Of a stretch of 64,000 nt of DNA, positions 45,854 through 58,599 are shown in pieces. Source of the DNA: Chaetoderma sp. LZ-2023a (taxonomy: Eukaryota > Mollusca > Caudofoveata > Chaetodermatida > Chaetodermatidae); contig CM067360.1 of assembly GCA_034401795.1 (NCBI GenBank), forward strand, positions 119,861,609 to 119,925,608. Direction: 5' to 3'. Made by a program: the position numbers and the translations under genes. The notes below the pieces were generated by a model that made no database searches, had not been told where the DNA came from, and worked only from the letters and a program-made list of their open reading frames with translations. Numbering within the stretch: the stretch's first letter is position 1; each line of letters opens with the position of its first letter.

Positions 45854-46965
45854 TGTAGTTTGGATCGACCGGTCGGCTAAAGGCCATACCAGCTAAGCTG
45901 GGTATGCGACGCCCGTCTAGGGTTCGTTTCCTGAACACGCCCCTCTGGGTAGAGCTATACGCGTGTATGGGCCTATGGGAGAGCGAGCGTGTAGAAAAAC
46001 GACGTTGTTCATTAAAATGCATTAGGAATTCGCCGGGCTTTCCAAATCTGTAAACCATTTCCAAATAGGTTCAGAAATGGCTGAGTTATCCAGGAAAAAT
46101 TCTCCTTGATTATCTTCAAAATATTGCCGTGACGTCATAACCACGTGGACGTAACGCGTCTAGAATGGTCTAGAACGTTCGACGACGCTATTATTAGCTG
46201 TGCGCTGATTGGCTGATGCTCTAATGATGATTGGATGAAGCCTGCGCCTGTGACGTCACAGAGAGTATAAAAGGAGAAGCGATCCAGTGATCGAGAGCAT
46301 CCTCGGCCAGGTGCCAAATCGGTTGGAGCTGTACCAACTACTATCAAGTGCGATACACGTCTTCTTTCGCTATGTGTCAGGTTTTTATCCCGTAGCGTGC
46401 AGTTCTCCAACCCACCGCACTAAAACAATTTTGTAACTCCCCATCTGCGGGAGTAATTTGGAACTTTTGATAATTGTTCATGAATACTACATCTACAATC
46501 GGAACACAAATTTGCGGTGAGGCCTTTGCGGCCTGAGTATGTGAGTCTACAGATGTAACGGCAGGATGTTCTTTGATGGATGACTCGCCGGATCTGCTGG
46601 CCACGCCTAAAAGTGGTATTTCAATCGTTGCCGCACTTACATCATGTCGGTTCTTTTGACTTTCGACCGCAGCAAGTAAACTCTGCCAGGTGCATCTTCA
46701 GAGCTGGTTAACGTACCCAGCACCGTGAAGCTTTGTTTTGTATCTTCATTTGCCTATGACAAACCCCGGCTTATGACGGGTTGTTTACACCTTCCATCCA
46801 CGCCATCGGTGTACAGGAACTTTCTTCACCACTTCCGGAGAACGCATCATCTCACGTCGACTACGGATTGTCGTGTCAACTTCAGTGACATGGTAGCCTA
46901 ACTTAGGAATGACTACCAAGTATTCAAGTAACTATACTTCACCGTTTAATTATTTCTCCATATAT
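45854..46965 (+). repeat. 3' LTR (type A) of element 2, truncated
   Basis: Starts TGTAGTTTGGATCGACC and follows LTR A for about 1.1 kb until TTATTTCTCCATATA, where a Tc1-like end begins. The rest of the LTR is missing. The promoter is intact. Confidence 0.85.
46251..46276 (+). promoter_or_regulatory. LTR promoter, 3' LTR of element 2
   Basis: TGACGTCA followed 7 bases later by TATAAAAGGAG; CCAAT-like motifs (GATTGGATGA) precede it. Confidence 0.7.
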
Positions 46966-47737
46966 ACACCTGTGCAAAAGTTAAGCACCACCCTATTTTT
47001 ACGCACATGCGAGGGTATATTAATGTGCTATGAAGAAAGCAATAGCATAAACATGTATGTACCCATCCATCTTAGTGCAAGAGGTAATAATGCAACTAGA
47101 GGAATGCTGATTATGATAGTGGGGAAACACTGTATGTTTTTGTTTGAACTTGAAAACGAGGCCTGAATATGGTTACGTTGACACAACTGACAACTATTGC
47201 CCTACAGTTGACACACGTGGCTAGATTGTCATTAATGGTGTCTGAAAACAAAGTTTAACATCTGTGCACGAGTTTGAGACTGTCATTATTAATACCAGGT
47301 ATATCCACCTTGTGCCTGGATGACGGCCTGGACACGACGTCTCATGCTGGTCACCAACCGACTGATACGCCATTGTGGTATTCGTTGCCATTCAAGATGG
47401 AGTGCGTCTGTTAATTCCTGTATGTTCTGCACAGGAGGATCCCTCCTTCTCACAATGTTTCCCAGAATGTCCCAGATATGCTCAATAGGGTTCATGTCAG
47501 GGCTCCTTGCTGGCCATGGTAGGGTTTCGATGGCATTCTGGCGGAGGTATTCATGCACAGCTCTAGCACGATGTGGTCGGGCGTTGTCATCCATGAATAA
47601 AGGGTGGGTTCCAGGTGCATGATTTACAAAATGAGGGACCACAACTCTATCCAATATGGAATCTTGATATCTTTGTCCATTTAGTGTTCCAGGTACAGTC
47701 AACAGATCCAGCTTACAATCAAATGAGATGCACCCCC
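46966..47737 (-). mobile_element. Tc1/mariner fragment
   Basis: The left end reads TATACACCTGTGCAAAAG, with a TA dinucleotide and a terminus of Tc1 type. The transposase C-terminus lies at 47,289-47,737. The right part of the element, with the N-terminal DNA-binding domain, is missing. At about 47,738 the sequence changes without a gap to Gypsy element 3 reverse transcriptase. Confidence 0.75.
47289..47737 (-). pseudogene. Tc1 transposase, C-terminal part
   Basis: About 148 codons with no ATG. PLFMDDNARPHRARAV contains the second catalytic Asp (residue 56 of the frame). SPDMNPIEHIWDILG contains the Glu (residue 91), with 34 residues between them: the DD34E signature of Tc1 rather than mariner. 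A normal transposase has about 340 residues; the first catalytic Asp and the helix-turn-helix are missing. The remaining part is open and little decayed, so the copy is probably younger than the Gypsy elements. Confidence 0.85.
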
Positions 47738-49512
47738 GTGGTAGTCTATTCAAAACCGTAAAGATCCATCCTCTTTGCCTGCTAGTACTATGGGACTGGC
47801 CCAGGGGATTGCTGAAGGCTCTATAATGCCTGCCCGCAACATGTCGTTCACTTGTTGATGTGTTTGTTTCCGGTGTCTATGGCGTGTCGCACGAGATGAG
47901 TTTCTCCCAGATCGATGTCTCCAGCCGAGAAACTTTCACGATACTTATACAATAATTTCCATATGTCACGTATTTGAGATTGCACCAATCCAACTGTGGC
48001 GAACAAATATATGTCATGCAGATGTTCTGGTAAATCATCCGAAGTTGTTGATGGTGTAGGTGCTGTAGCTGGTGACTCCAGTGATATCACATCCACCAGA
48101 TGGCCACAACGAACTCCTGTTTCCGTTGTACCCTTGAATACCCTGAACGGTATATGATCCGTATTGGTGGCATCCACGATCATTCGGGGACTGGCGCATT
48201 GTGAGGCAATTAAATAGTCAGGGTCGTGTTCCAGCCTAGCTATGTGTGTGTTGTTTCCTAACTTTGGTGTGGTGGCCCATAAGATGTTCTCCTGTCCCGG
48301 CTCAACTGTGGCTGTAGATGCCAAAATCACTGCACAAGTAACGTACAGTGCTGATTCCAGTCTAAGGGGTATGCGTCGGCTGTGCATGTCTAGTTCGTGT
48401 TGTCTGCAGTGTATGATGGCTTCGCCGGTACTGAGCAAATCAGAACCATGCAGGGCCTCATTTTGAATAGAGGCAATGATAACTCGCTGTATGAATTGCA
48501 TCTCCTCTATCTCTTTTACGAGGTTTACTGTACCAGCTACAGGAACATCGGCTCCGGTAGCTGTTTGCAAAAATATGTGTGTATGCCTAAGGGGTGGCTT
48601 ATTATGAGGTGTGATGCTCTCATATACGCTCTCGTTGAAGATGGTGATGGAAGCTCTAGTGCCAACGGTGGCACTGGTGGAAACGCCACTAAGCAGACAA
48701 GCACACTTATGCATTACTTTGTGGTGTGCCTGTGGAAGAGTTTCCAATGATACTGCCTGCAGGATTGTTTTTCGTGGAGTATCATCCTGTAAATAGTCTG
48801 TCTGTTTCCGGATAGCTTCCGTGAGTGCAATTGGCGGCTGAGCGAGGAAGGGGCCAACCCGTCGTTGATGCTGCTGTGATTGCTTAGGCGATGCCGGAGC
48901 TGGGGGCAGCAATGGTGGTGGTGTTGATGCTGTTTCAGTGTACTGTGAGTTCGTGTATACAGCAGTCTGGACAGGATTAGTGTGGTCACGGATAAGTCCA
49001 CCTGTGTTAGCCACTTGTTGCACTAAATCATGGGATGTTTGGTTGATGCACACAAGCAGCAATGATGGCATTGTGGTTTGCCGTTCCTTGTGCGATGCTT
49101 CTTCTTGCGGATCCATGATGCCGAATGCTTGCTGCAGTCTGTGTCGCTATTGGTGCTGTTGGATGGAGTAGTCGATCCAGTCAGGACGTGTGAATTGCAA
49201 ACCACCAAGGAGTACCAGGTGTTAAGTGATTTGACGGTGGGCAGTGGTGCTTGTATATACGCTGTTTCAGTGAAGGTGCCAGAACCAGCCACAGCCGTGG
49301 AGATATGGAGATTGTGGGGTCACAACCTCCAGTAGAAGATGTCCGTGCCGTGGATGCAGTGTGCATCGTTGGTCCCAACATATGTGAAGCCGTATGTGAG
49401 TGCGTACTGTCGTGGAAGAGTGATTTGTTATGTTGGCCACCTGACGTTTTTGTCTGGAGACAACAGTTGATCTAGGTTGTGAGAGTGGGCACTGAAGTAG
49501 CTTTGTGCTCAT
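47738..49512 (-). pseudogene. pol: Gypsy element 3 pol, truncated
   Basis: The start near 49,512 is approximate and frameshifted. A second zinc knuckle (CLCASTKHPMI) is near 49,040. A long open frame 47,848-49,116 covers the protease, where the DTGA catalytic motif reads GTRA (ATVGTRASIT). After it come the spacer blocks EMQFIQRVIIASIQNEAL and HSRRIPLRLESAL, also found in elements 1 and 2, and the start of reverse transcriptase. The protease is inactive and the polymerase missing. Confidence 0.8.
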
Positions 49513-51294
49513 TCTAGTTTACGGGTCTCAGGCTGTGGTGTACGTCAGTCAGTGGTAGGAGTTGCAGACAGAGGGGGATTTGAGCATCGCTCCTTCCAGT
49601 GGCCCGGGTGACCACATCCAAAACATGTGTTTGGTGGCTGTGTAGACGTTTTCATATTTGTTGTTGGGCGTGTTGTTGATTGTGTTGCAACCGTGGTGCT
49701 GAGTGTGGTGACTAAGTTCGTGAGTGCTCTTCTAACCTATCCTGCCTGTTCTGAGGAGTGTTGTTATTGTGCTGGTTCCCACGTCCTGCAGCATTGCTGT
49801 GGCCTCCACGATGGGATTGGCCACGCCCTCTTCATTTAGACGTATGATTTCGACTGGTGGGTTGTTCTGATTGTGCGTGCAGGTCGCATGCTGACGTTGA
49901 TGCTGGTGCAGTTGGTTTGTCGGTGGTGATTAGTAGGTTGGCATCTTTCACTTCATTTATCGGATGCAATTGATGGCAATTTATTTTCTCCCATTCCAAG
50001 AAATTCTCAATCCGAAGCACAGTTGCCATTAATGATTGAAGGCTACCATGTTCTATGAGGAATAATTTTGTCCTTGCGGGTGGGTTCTCTGCCTAACGCG
50101 TCGATGAAGGTGTCCAGATGCAGATGTGTAACTGCCTCGTGATTTGTGCTGGGGTAGGCGCGAGTACCTAGTCGCCGAATACGACTAGCCAACTCTGGTA
50201 ATGTCAACCCAGCTCGTCTACACAAGTTCTTGAGCTGTAGATGACTCGGTTCACTAAGGGCCATGCCCCCGACTCTCTCCAACAATGCGCTTCCAGTTCA
50301 ATGTATGTTGGCGTGTAGTCTGATCCCAAATCTGCCAGGACATGGAATGCTTTTCCTGACAGTTTTGCGGCCAGATATTCTCGCATTTGTTGATCTGTCC
50401 ACCGCTTTGTACAACTAATTATTTGAAATTGACACTTATGATTAGCCCAATCATTCTCCCTGCTAAATTCAGGAGTGTGAATGATCCGGTTATGGCCATG
50501 ATATGGCATTATAGGCGCGAATCCTGGTGGTGGTGCTGGGAAGAATGGCATGAACACAGATGCTGGTCTGCATGTTGCTAGTGGTGTTGGTGGTAATTCC
50601 CTATGATGTTACCCCTGATGCCGTGTCCGCGATGGTAAATCCAGATGATAGTGTTGAGGATGATATGTAGGTGCCACCGAATACAGTCCTGATGCGAGTC
50701 AATAGACGGGTGTTGGTCCAAAGACTGGTGGAGGCATGCTGTGTAGAAGAGGTGGACGTTCTATCGGCTGTTGTGGCGGGTGTTGCTCGTACGGAGGTGG
50801 GCCAGGAGACTGATGTGGGTGTTGCGTGCTGTGCAATGTTGTTCTTGTGGCATATTGTTAAAAGGGAGGTGCCGCATCTCCCGGCTCATATCGCGGTACA
50901 AAAGGGTAGTACGGTGATGATGTAGATGCAGGACATGGTGCATGAGGTGCCAGCCATTGGTCACCCTGTGATGACGCTGGTGAACATAATGACTGTGAAG
51001 TAATAGTTTGCCCCCGTAGGGTCTGGGCAACGGTCGACCGTGACCTAGTGTAGATGTTGTGTGCCTATCGCAGATATCCGACAATGTGATGTATCGAGTA
51101 CCCGCCTGCGATGCATCGCCGAATGTACCCTCGCTGATCGGCGAATACTCGTTTGCTAACGGTGCTGGTTGTTGCGCACCGGGGAAATTTCTAGTTTAGT
51201 CGGTGAGCACACGTGCAGTCCTTCCGTCATATGAAATTACTTCCATGTCTAGGGAGTGCTGATTGTCTGATGAAGGAGACTGAAGCGTGTGCAT
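49509..51294 (-). pseudogene. gag: Gypsy element 3 gag, interrupted
   Basis: ATG at 51,294, 35 bp past the primer binding site (start MHTLQSPSSDNQHSLD; the VISYDG block equals element 1). TAA follows after VLTD. Capsid-like parts are in two frames (ENDWANHKCQFQII at 50,450; LTLPELASRIRRLGT at 50,180). A zinc knuckle (CFGCGHPGHWKERC, 49,590-49,635) is followed by a Pro/Thr-rich tail to TGA at 49,509. Several frameshifts and stops. Confidence 0.75.
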
Positions 51295-51328
51295 GTTGAG
51301 GGTTGGCGCGGATTCGCTTCTCGTTCGA

Positions 51329-51346
51329 GCTCCACATCGGGCGCCA
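51329..51346 (-). other. primer binding site, element 3
   Basis: Minus strand TGGCGCCCGATGTGGAGC, one base different from element 1. Confidence 0.75.
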
Positions 51347-51885
51347 CTTGTAGCTTGTGGGGGGATGAACTGGTCCACCATGATGCTCTGCTCCATTGCA
51401 CTGCACGCACAGGGATGGTTAGCTGCGGTTCTCTTGGTTGCGGATCTTGTATCCCAACTCTCCGGAAGGTACAAAGACAGGCTTCTGGAGCCGGTGGAAC
51501 GATAACGTTCCAGTGGGGGCCTTGCGGCCATTGCCACCGAGATTGAACCGCACAGTCTCATCCCAACTGTTGGTGTCACTGGTATCACGGTCCATAAACT
51601 AATTTAAAAGTCCGGATATAGTAATAATTAACTGCACACACACTCGTACGCGGTTGCATGTACATGAGCAAGATTATACAGTGCATAGAACCAATGGGTG
51701 TCTTGTCTCCATTGGCTCGCTGGAGGTACCTCACCGATTCGTAAATCCAGCGAGGTATCCCCGTAAGGGATCATCCTAACGAGGCTACTTAAACAGTTTA
51801 ATATAAACCAATTATAACCCTAACACACACACAATAATATTGTTGTGAGAGGAAAGTGCCTCGCACAGGCCTCCGTCACAGGAAA

Positions 51886-52089
51886 ATGCCTTCAACGCCG
51901 ACGTGGAGAAAAAGAGCTGGCAAAAAGGGTCACTCTTTTGTTCAAACAAAAAGTTATGTGCAGTTGGTCTATCCTAGTGATATTATAATTAATGTGATGC
52001 ACACTGGTGTATGTGAAGATGGGTCGGATGACTTCCGAAGAATTCATAGGTCACCATCTTATGTAGGTCCAAAGATACTGCCTTGGTAA
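51886..52089 (+). CDS. antisense ORF inside LTR B, second copy, 67 aa
   Basis: ATG at 51,886 (MPSTPTWRKRAGKK), stop TAA at 52,087-52,089. Same length and same C-terminal blocks (SDDFRRIHRSPSYVGPKIL) as the copy at 28,961-29,164, with no indel between them. Most differences between the two change the amino acid. Function unknown. Confidence 0.4.
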   Translation: MPSTPTWRKRAGKKGHSFVQTKSYVQLVYPSDIIINVMHTGVCEDGSDDFRRIHRSPSYVGPKILPW

Positions 52090-54171
52090 TTGCCGCTTTT
52101 AGTTATGCAGGCTTCTGCTAAATTCTAACCTAGCATTTAGTTGTTAGATATGTTTCCAAGCTTTGGCTGCAAGTGGCAGGGATTCCTACATATCTATTTT
52201 GACACATATTTCCAACTGGCGAAGATGACCGGCTTCCCGAAGGTCCGCATGACATCTTCCTCAGAAAGACAGCATGCGGACATGTTACGGAGTGACAGCT
52301 TCCGAATCATATGACGTTCCGGTCACGCATCGCACCGAAATCACATATAACATCACTAGAACAATGTACAGTTCGCATAAGCAATTTTAGGAAGTGCAAT
52401 GGTATTTTTTTGCTGGGAGTAAGATATCCATCCCTAGGGACCTTCCTGTGATGGTGTGGTGGGCTCTAAGACCAAACCCAGTCAACATACAGAGTTGAAA
52501 CGGAGATCTGCATCTCGTCCATTACCCGTGCGTTATGGAACTAACATTTTACCTGTCAGCATGGTTATGTTCCAGAATGCCAAGTGATGCACTGCAGGCT
52601 GGAGTTGCACAATATAATTTCTTTTCACAGTGCTTCCTACCTTGGCAGGTGTATCTAAACTAACTGGTATCCTAAGATACAGGGGGGGGGGGGGGGTGGG
52701 TGTATGCGAAATCGAAACTTTAGTTTTCACCGCTCGGAAATCCTGATAGTTTCCAAGAGTCGGATCCTGCCAATGTGTCGATTGGGAGACCAGCCAATTA
52801 GTATAAAGCCTTGCAGCTGGAGGAGTGTAGAAAGAGACAATCCCTCATCATCACTAAGAGGCCCTAATGTAGTTGGCCAATTTATATCATCTAGCAGGTG
52901 TGCGGTGTTACATATCCACACCAGCCGGAAAAGAGGCCTACACAATGTGTCTCTTACATAGAGATTGTTCCTAACTACTGTAAACCTATCCTATCGCCCT
53001 AGAATAGCCAGGTTTAGTCGGGCACACGTCACACTCGAGCAATGTGAACATGATCAGTGACGTCAGTGTAAAATAGATGCTGGGAGAAATAGTGATACAG
53101 GTATAAGTGTCCTGTATAACATAGACTAGCGTACTGCATCCTAGAGTTTTTATATAAACAAAACAAAATAACTAGGATGGCTACTTGCCATATACATAAC
53201 TAACTAGTACAGTGCTAACAGTATATTAGTTCATAGGACCGTGTGGTCCTTGTTAGTTGTAAGCACGCAGAAATAAAGATAATATGTACAGTATGAAACA
53301 GAACATATACAAATGACCGGGAAGGTACCTATTAGTCATCAGTACCTATTATGGAATTAATAACTAACACAATAGCATAGTTGCTTGAGTACATATTGGT
53401 CATCGGTACCATAAGAGTTTTTAAATCACTGTAGTTGATGCGCTACAGATGAGTAGCATGAGGTGGCACGATTCCGAAGTTGCTGGGAAGATTTCCGCAG
53501 CCAGACTTTTGATGCGGCGTACTCTCAAGACGGTGAAGAAGAACATCTGTAGAGAGATGTCCATTAGATAGTCAGAATAACTAATACATGAATTTACACA
53601 GTAAATTATAAAGTGTCCATCCGGCGACTGTAGTTTGAAAGTTGCCCATAACAAAGAGGGCTACAGTGGTAATTAAATGTTGCGTGTACATATCTGGGAA
53701 CACAGTGCGAGATACATCGCATAGCTCTTGTGGTGTACCGGGCAGAGTCCCACGAGACTGTGACCTAAAAGTTAATTAAACACACGACATGCCGTGTGGA
53801 AGTTCGATACCACTTTTCAGCGTGGTCCGGAAGATCCGACGGGTTATCCACCAAGAATCACCGTGGCTCTACATCCTGTAGAATTTACATTGGGGACAAA
53901 AGGCCCATCCGCAGGAAAGCTCCTCTGTGAGTTGTTTTGGATAGCGAGACCTTTTATTTATTTTGTTGCGCTCGAATGGCAGTCCGGTGGCTTACAAAAA
54001 AGTGTTGTTGCGGATATATTGTTGCTCACAGCTGCAGGAGATCTGAATTCCGATAGGCACTGCTGCAGTGTCGGATACCGCAGCCAGTAAGCCCACGTCT
54101 CGCGCTGCGCTGGTCTAGCAACCTTGCTGTCGGCTGTTTCTCGCCGAAGTGCTCCCGAGCCTGGATTTTTC

Positions 54172-54198
54172 GCTCCTTTTATACTACTCGTGACGTCA
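54172..54198 (-). promoter_or_regulatory. LTR B promoter, element 3
   Basis: Minus strand TGACGTCA (54,191-54,198) followed 7 bases later by TATAAAAGGAG. Confidence 0.7.
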
Positions 54199-55029
54199 GA
54201 GTTAGGATGCCCCAGCTAATCAGCGGGCGAGCAGTCCCCAATCGGCGTGCAGCTAGAAAGAGTGACGTAGCGATCACGCGACCAGCGCATTCCCCATTCA
54301 CTTAATTCATACACGAGATTACGACGTTCACGCGCTATTTTGAACATAATCCAGTGAGCCAGTTAACGATAACTCGGCCATTTCTTGTCTGATTTTAAAA
54401 GGTTAAATAGTTTTGAAATCCTCGTTTCATTCTGGTCTTCATCACTACCAGGAATCACGAGAATGGAGTGATTTGAAGAACTTATAAGTACCAACTCGGT
54501 ACACGATAAGTATACATACTCTAACAATACTGACACGTGTTGTCAGGGAAGCTCTGACGAGTTCTTACGGACTTAGCCATTTCAAAGAAACCTCTCTCAT
54601 AGGGCGTTATACACGCGTGCTATCCTACCCAGGGTGGGGGGGGGGCCGTGCTTGGAACGTACCCGGAGCGGTCGTGTCGATCCCAGCCTAGCTGGGACGG
54701 TTCGTAACCGTCCGGCCATTCCGCGCTACACCAGCAATACGTTTGAGGCAATTAACGACTATGTTTGTGATTGGCTGGCTGGTCGTTTCGGCAAGGAAAA
54801 AATAATCGTTGCGAACTTTGGTTATACGCTGCTGATGTCGCGCCGACGTATTTGTGTCGCATCGCGCATATATGTATTGCTCATTGCAGATTTATGCTGA
54901 GCGATACAGTACAGGTGAGGCCACGTCTTGTCGGGCTGTGTGGCATCGGATATGTGAGGCATACAGTAAGCCGTAACCGTGTTCCACTCATAGAAGCCAA
55001 ACATCTCTTCAGCAGTGCTCTTGAAAAAT

Positions 55030-55213
55030 ATCCATTTACAGACTAAATGAAGATTATTATTTTGTAATGTACCACTGGAATAACTGGCTCGATAACAGAG
55101 CCAGCCATTCCAGTTGTAAGTTTTCAAACACAGTCTTCTCTTGGTCTGCAAATGGACATTTTATATGAGAAAATTGAAATATTCTTGAACAAATTCGAAG
55201 GTTGAAGGGTTAA
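55030..55213. mobile_element. TTAA-type hairpin MITE copy
   Basis: The interior palindrome (TGTACCACTGGAATAACTGG and its inverse, GCCAGCCATTCCAGTTGTAAG) is clear, followed by CTCTTGGTCTGCAAATGG as in the copies at 24,618 and 63,670. The right end GAAGGGTTAA stands at 55,204-55,213; the left end is lost. Confidence 0.55.
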
Positions 55214-55443
55214 CACAAGCCTGGCTCTATCCGCTAATATGCTAATGCTGCCTGGATTATGAAACTCGGTAATTATGCCTACAGCTGTCCCCTGTATTAA
55301 CATATTCTGAATTGATCGGCATGATGATGGTTATCTTCCAAAATATTACAATACAGCCAAGATATATCCTAATATGTTTCCCAAAAAATCCCAAACAATA
55401 CAACACGTCCTGTCGAGTATCGTGCACATAATGACACTTTCCT

Positions 55444-55790
55444 GTGTTAGCTATCCCACCCATACCACGCTCCCCGACTATCAATTTCCAGAAAAAAAGT
55501 ATACAGGTACGTTGTTGAATATTTTGAAACTAATTTGACAGGATGCTGCCGCTGCCTATGGCAGCGACAGCGGCCAGTCAAATTAGTTTCAAAATAGTCA
55601 ACAGTAAATTATTAAATAGTAAAAACGTACATTTCGTACAACTTCGTTTAGTCTGTCACCACGTATGCGTTCGTGACGTACGTATCTACGTCATTCATAA
55701 CGTTAGTGGTTATGATGGGGCCAGCCTATACATCAGTTAATTGATTGTTACGTCATATGATGGATGGATAAACATTACTGCCATCCAATT
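55444..55790 (+). mobile_element. hairpin MITE copy with near-perfect core
   Basis: The core 55,513-55,604 is almost perfectly palindromic: TTTTGAAACTAATTTGACAGG... and ...CCAGTCAAATTAGTTTCAAAA around GCTGCCTATGGCAGC. The tail with ATTGTTACGTCATATGATGG is present; the left third is worn. Confidence 0.65.
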
Positions 55791-56950
55791 CAATTATATT
55801 CAAAATAATCAACATAATCTTCGCACGTCGTGTTAAAAATTGTACTAACTAGCATGTTTTAGTGAATTTATTTTGGAAACATGGTATCTTATTTACGAGC
55901 TCTACTGTACTATTAATCTATAGTTATCGATGAAAATGTATATTCCGGTGTGTACTATGTGATTTCGTGACCTCGATGTTTAACCTTTTGAACTCAATCC
56001 AAATAGTTGACTACCCATTCACAATATGAATGTATGTGCGTGATGCGGTGATTATAGCTTATAGGACACAGTGCATATGCGTTTGGCAGACAAACAGACA
56101 TACATACATACAGACGGACAGACAGGCGGAGAGACGGATGGACGGCCGGTTGGCCGGACGGGTGCGCGGCAGGCAGGCGGATAGGCAGGCAGGCATGTAG
56201 GAGGGCAGCCACCACCAACCACAATATCATCACAACGATTGGCGGCGTAAGTAATAAGAAGATCACGAGCAAGCTTTTATGAACCGTTCCGGATCTAAAG
56301 ACGCTTCATAGTGGTGTAATAGACACGCTGCCATAGCTGGCCAATTTCCGTAATATGATTCTAGCTCTCGGGAAGCAACCGGGCTACCAAACCACTACGG
56401 GCAGATTTAATGTGCTGTTAAGCGATTTTCTGATTAAACGTCATCCCTCTCAAGGCTTTTGCAGAACAGATGAATTGATGTCAATCAACTCAAATGGAGA
56501 AAAAAATGTCATTTCCACGCCGTTCCTCCACTACGACCCTTAAGACTGCGGTTCAAAATATGCATACAAATTGCGTCTTTAAAGGCGCACTTTGGATTGA
56601 GTCACAATGTTACCATAAAACACATTGGCGCCCCAAGGAGATAATCACCGACGGAGAGATTGCAAATTATATACGCTAAACAGTTCACCATCAAAGTGAC
56701 GATGGTTATGTTTGGGTAGTCGAAACTAACTTAAGCAACGTTTCATTTATGCTATCTCTCTCATTGTCTAGTAAGCTGAGAGTAGGCCCATTTGTAAATT
56801 TGTTCTAAAAGTTAATTTGTCTTTGCCATCGTGTTTTCAGACAATTCTGTAATTGTATGTAGTCCTGCCTCGCCTCTGGATTCACTATTCTTGTCATAAG
56901 CTTTACGCGCGGTCAATGTTCTCGTTGGAGCCTCTGTCCGCCACACCCAT
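55791..56950. other. no gene recognised
   Basis: Positions 56,090-56,200 are a degenerate GACAGACGGACAG / GGCAGGCAGG simple repeat. Otherwise I see nothing I can support. Confidence 0.4.
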
Positions 56951-56954
56951 GTTC

Positions 56955-57580
56955 ATTCATTTATTCATTCGTCCGCTCGTTCGTTCGTTCGCTCTCATTC
57001 ACCTGTTGGTTCATTTGTTGGTTCGTTCGTTGGTTGATGCGTTCCTTCATTCATTCATTAAATCATGTGTGCGTTCGTTCGTTCGTTAGCTTGTCTGTTC
57101 ATTCGTTCGTTCGTGCGTTCGTTCGTTCGTCCGTTCGATTCGTTCGTTTATTCATTCGTGTGCTCGTTAGGTTCGTTCCCTCGTTCCTTCGTTCGCTTAG
57201 TTGTTCCATACTCTGTGCATTCGTGCATTCCTTCATTCCCCTATTCGTCCGTTTGCTCTTTCATGTCTGTATTCGCTTGCTCATTCATTCATTCATTCAT
57301 TCATTCATTCATTAATGCATCCATTCGCTCGTTTGCTCTTTCGTTCGTTCGTTCGTGTGTTCGTTCGTTCCTTTGTGTATGTGCTCCTCTGTTCGCCCAT
57401 TCATTCATTCACTTGTTCCTTCGTGTGTTCCGTTGAGCGTTCGTTCGTGTGTTCTGGCATTCATTCAGTACTGCATTCATTCGTTCGTTTGTTATTTCAT
57501 TCGTGCGTCCGTTCATTCTATCAGTCATTCGTGCAGTCGTTCTTTCGTCCTGTTGTTCTTTCGTTCATTCACACATTCCT
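56955..57580. repeat. degenerate (TTCG)n/(TTCA)n tetranucleotide array
   Basis: About 600 bp of GTTCGTTCGTTC mixed with ATTCATTC. Long open frames in all three plus frames are a by-product of the repeat. Confidence 0.95.
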
Positions 57581-57876
57581 TAATATTAATTTATTTACGT
57601 ATTTATTTGCATTATTTTCTTATGAGACACTTAAGTAAACCTTACCGCTATCTTGGCACATGGACGGATATATGAGAACTAGTAATCCAACTAAGGGAGA
57701 TGATAAGAGCAGCCAACAGTCACACATTGAGAGGCGGTCTGAAATAATAAACGCAAACACAATGTACAGAAACACACCAGGGCGCCAATAATATCAAGCA
57801 CATAGGACTGCGGACACAGTGCCATTTTGTATGTCATTGCCGTCATCAACGTCCTGACGCTACATGTATTTATTCT

Positions 57877-58102
57877 AGATGTTGTTGGTGGTGGCGGCGG
57901 TGGTGGTGGTGGTGACGGCGGTGGAGGTGGTGGTGGTGGTGGTGGTGTTGGTGGTGGTGGTGACTGGTGGTGGCGGTGGTGGTGGTAGTTGTGGTGGTGG
58001 TGGTGGTGGTGGTGGTGGTGGTGGTGGTGGTGGTGGTCGGGATGATGTTGATATTAATGTTGATAATATTGTCGTTGATGATGTTGATGCTGTCCTTGTT
58101 GT

Positions 58103-58136
<34 letters not shown>

Positions 58137-58400
58137 GTTGTTGTTGCTGCTGTTATTGTTGTTGTTGATGCTGTTGTTGTTGTTGCTGTTGGTGGTGGTG
58201 GTGGTGGCGGTTACGGTTCCGGTTGCGGTGGCGATGGCGGTGCCGGTAGTTCCGGTAGCGGCGGTGGTAGTGGTGGAGGTGGCGGTTGCGGCGGCAGTGG
58301 CAGTAGTAGTGGTGGTGGCGGTGGTGGCGGTGGTGGCGGTGGTGATGTTGATCTTAATGTCGATATGATTGTTGTGACGCTATTGATGTTGTTGTTGTTG
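57877..58400. repeat. (GGT)n/(GTT)n trinucleotide array
   Basis: Blocks of GGT, GTT, GGC and GTG triplets over about 520 bp. The Gly/Val-rich open frames here are artefacts of the repeat. Confidence 0.95.
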
Positions 58401-58599
58401 CTGGTGACGGGGGTGACTCGCCAAATGATCTCTCTCACAATTCACATTTCCAGATTATCCATCCATCATCCGACCTCGTATGATGTCATACTCAGATCAA
58501 CGCGTGTATGATGCCGTCACAATCACTGTGTCACAGGGGGTTCCATATAGACTGTCATCAAATCTCAAAGAGTCCGACACGGTGTATAAATTGCATGTC

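Larger units (their letters stand above)
47738..54730 (-). mobile_element. Gypsy element 3, 3'-truncated
   Basis: Minus strand: 5' LTR type B 51,349-54,730, primer binding site 51,329-51,346, gag 49,509-51,294, pol 47,738-49,512, cut off at the beginning of the reverse transcriptase by the Tc1 fragment. It is related to elements 1 and 2 throughout but clearly more distant from them than they are from each other. Confidence 0.85.
51349..54730 (-). repeat. 5' LTR (type B) of Gypsy element 3, 3,382 bp
   Basis: Starts TGTAGCGCGG (54,730) and ends GCTACA (51,349). Aligns end to end with the solo LTR at 28,417-31,647. Shorter blocks, including the antisense ORF and the GCTCGGAA..CCAATAGTTTCC block, are shared with LTR A. 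A G run stands at 52,681-52,695 and another at 54,634-54,645. Confidence 0.85.

Noticed and set aside
57034-58511. Several long open frames in the 57-58.5 kb region
   Set aside because: Produced by tetra- and trinucleotide repeats that lack stops in many frames.
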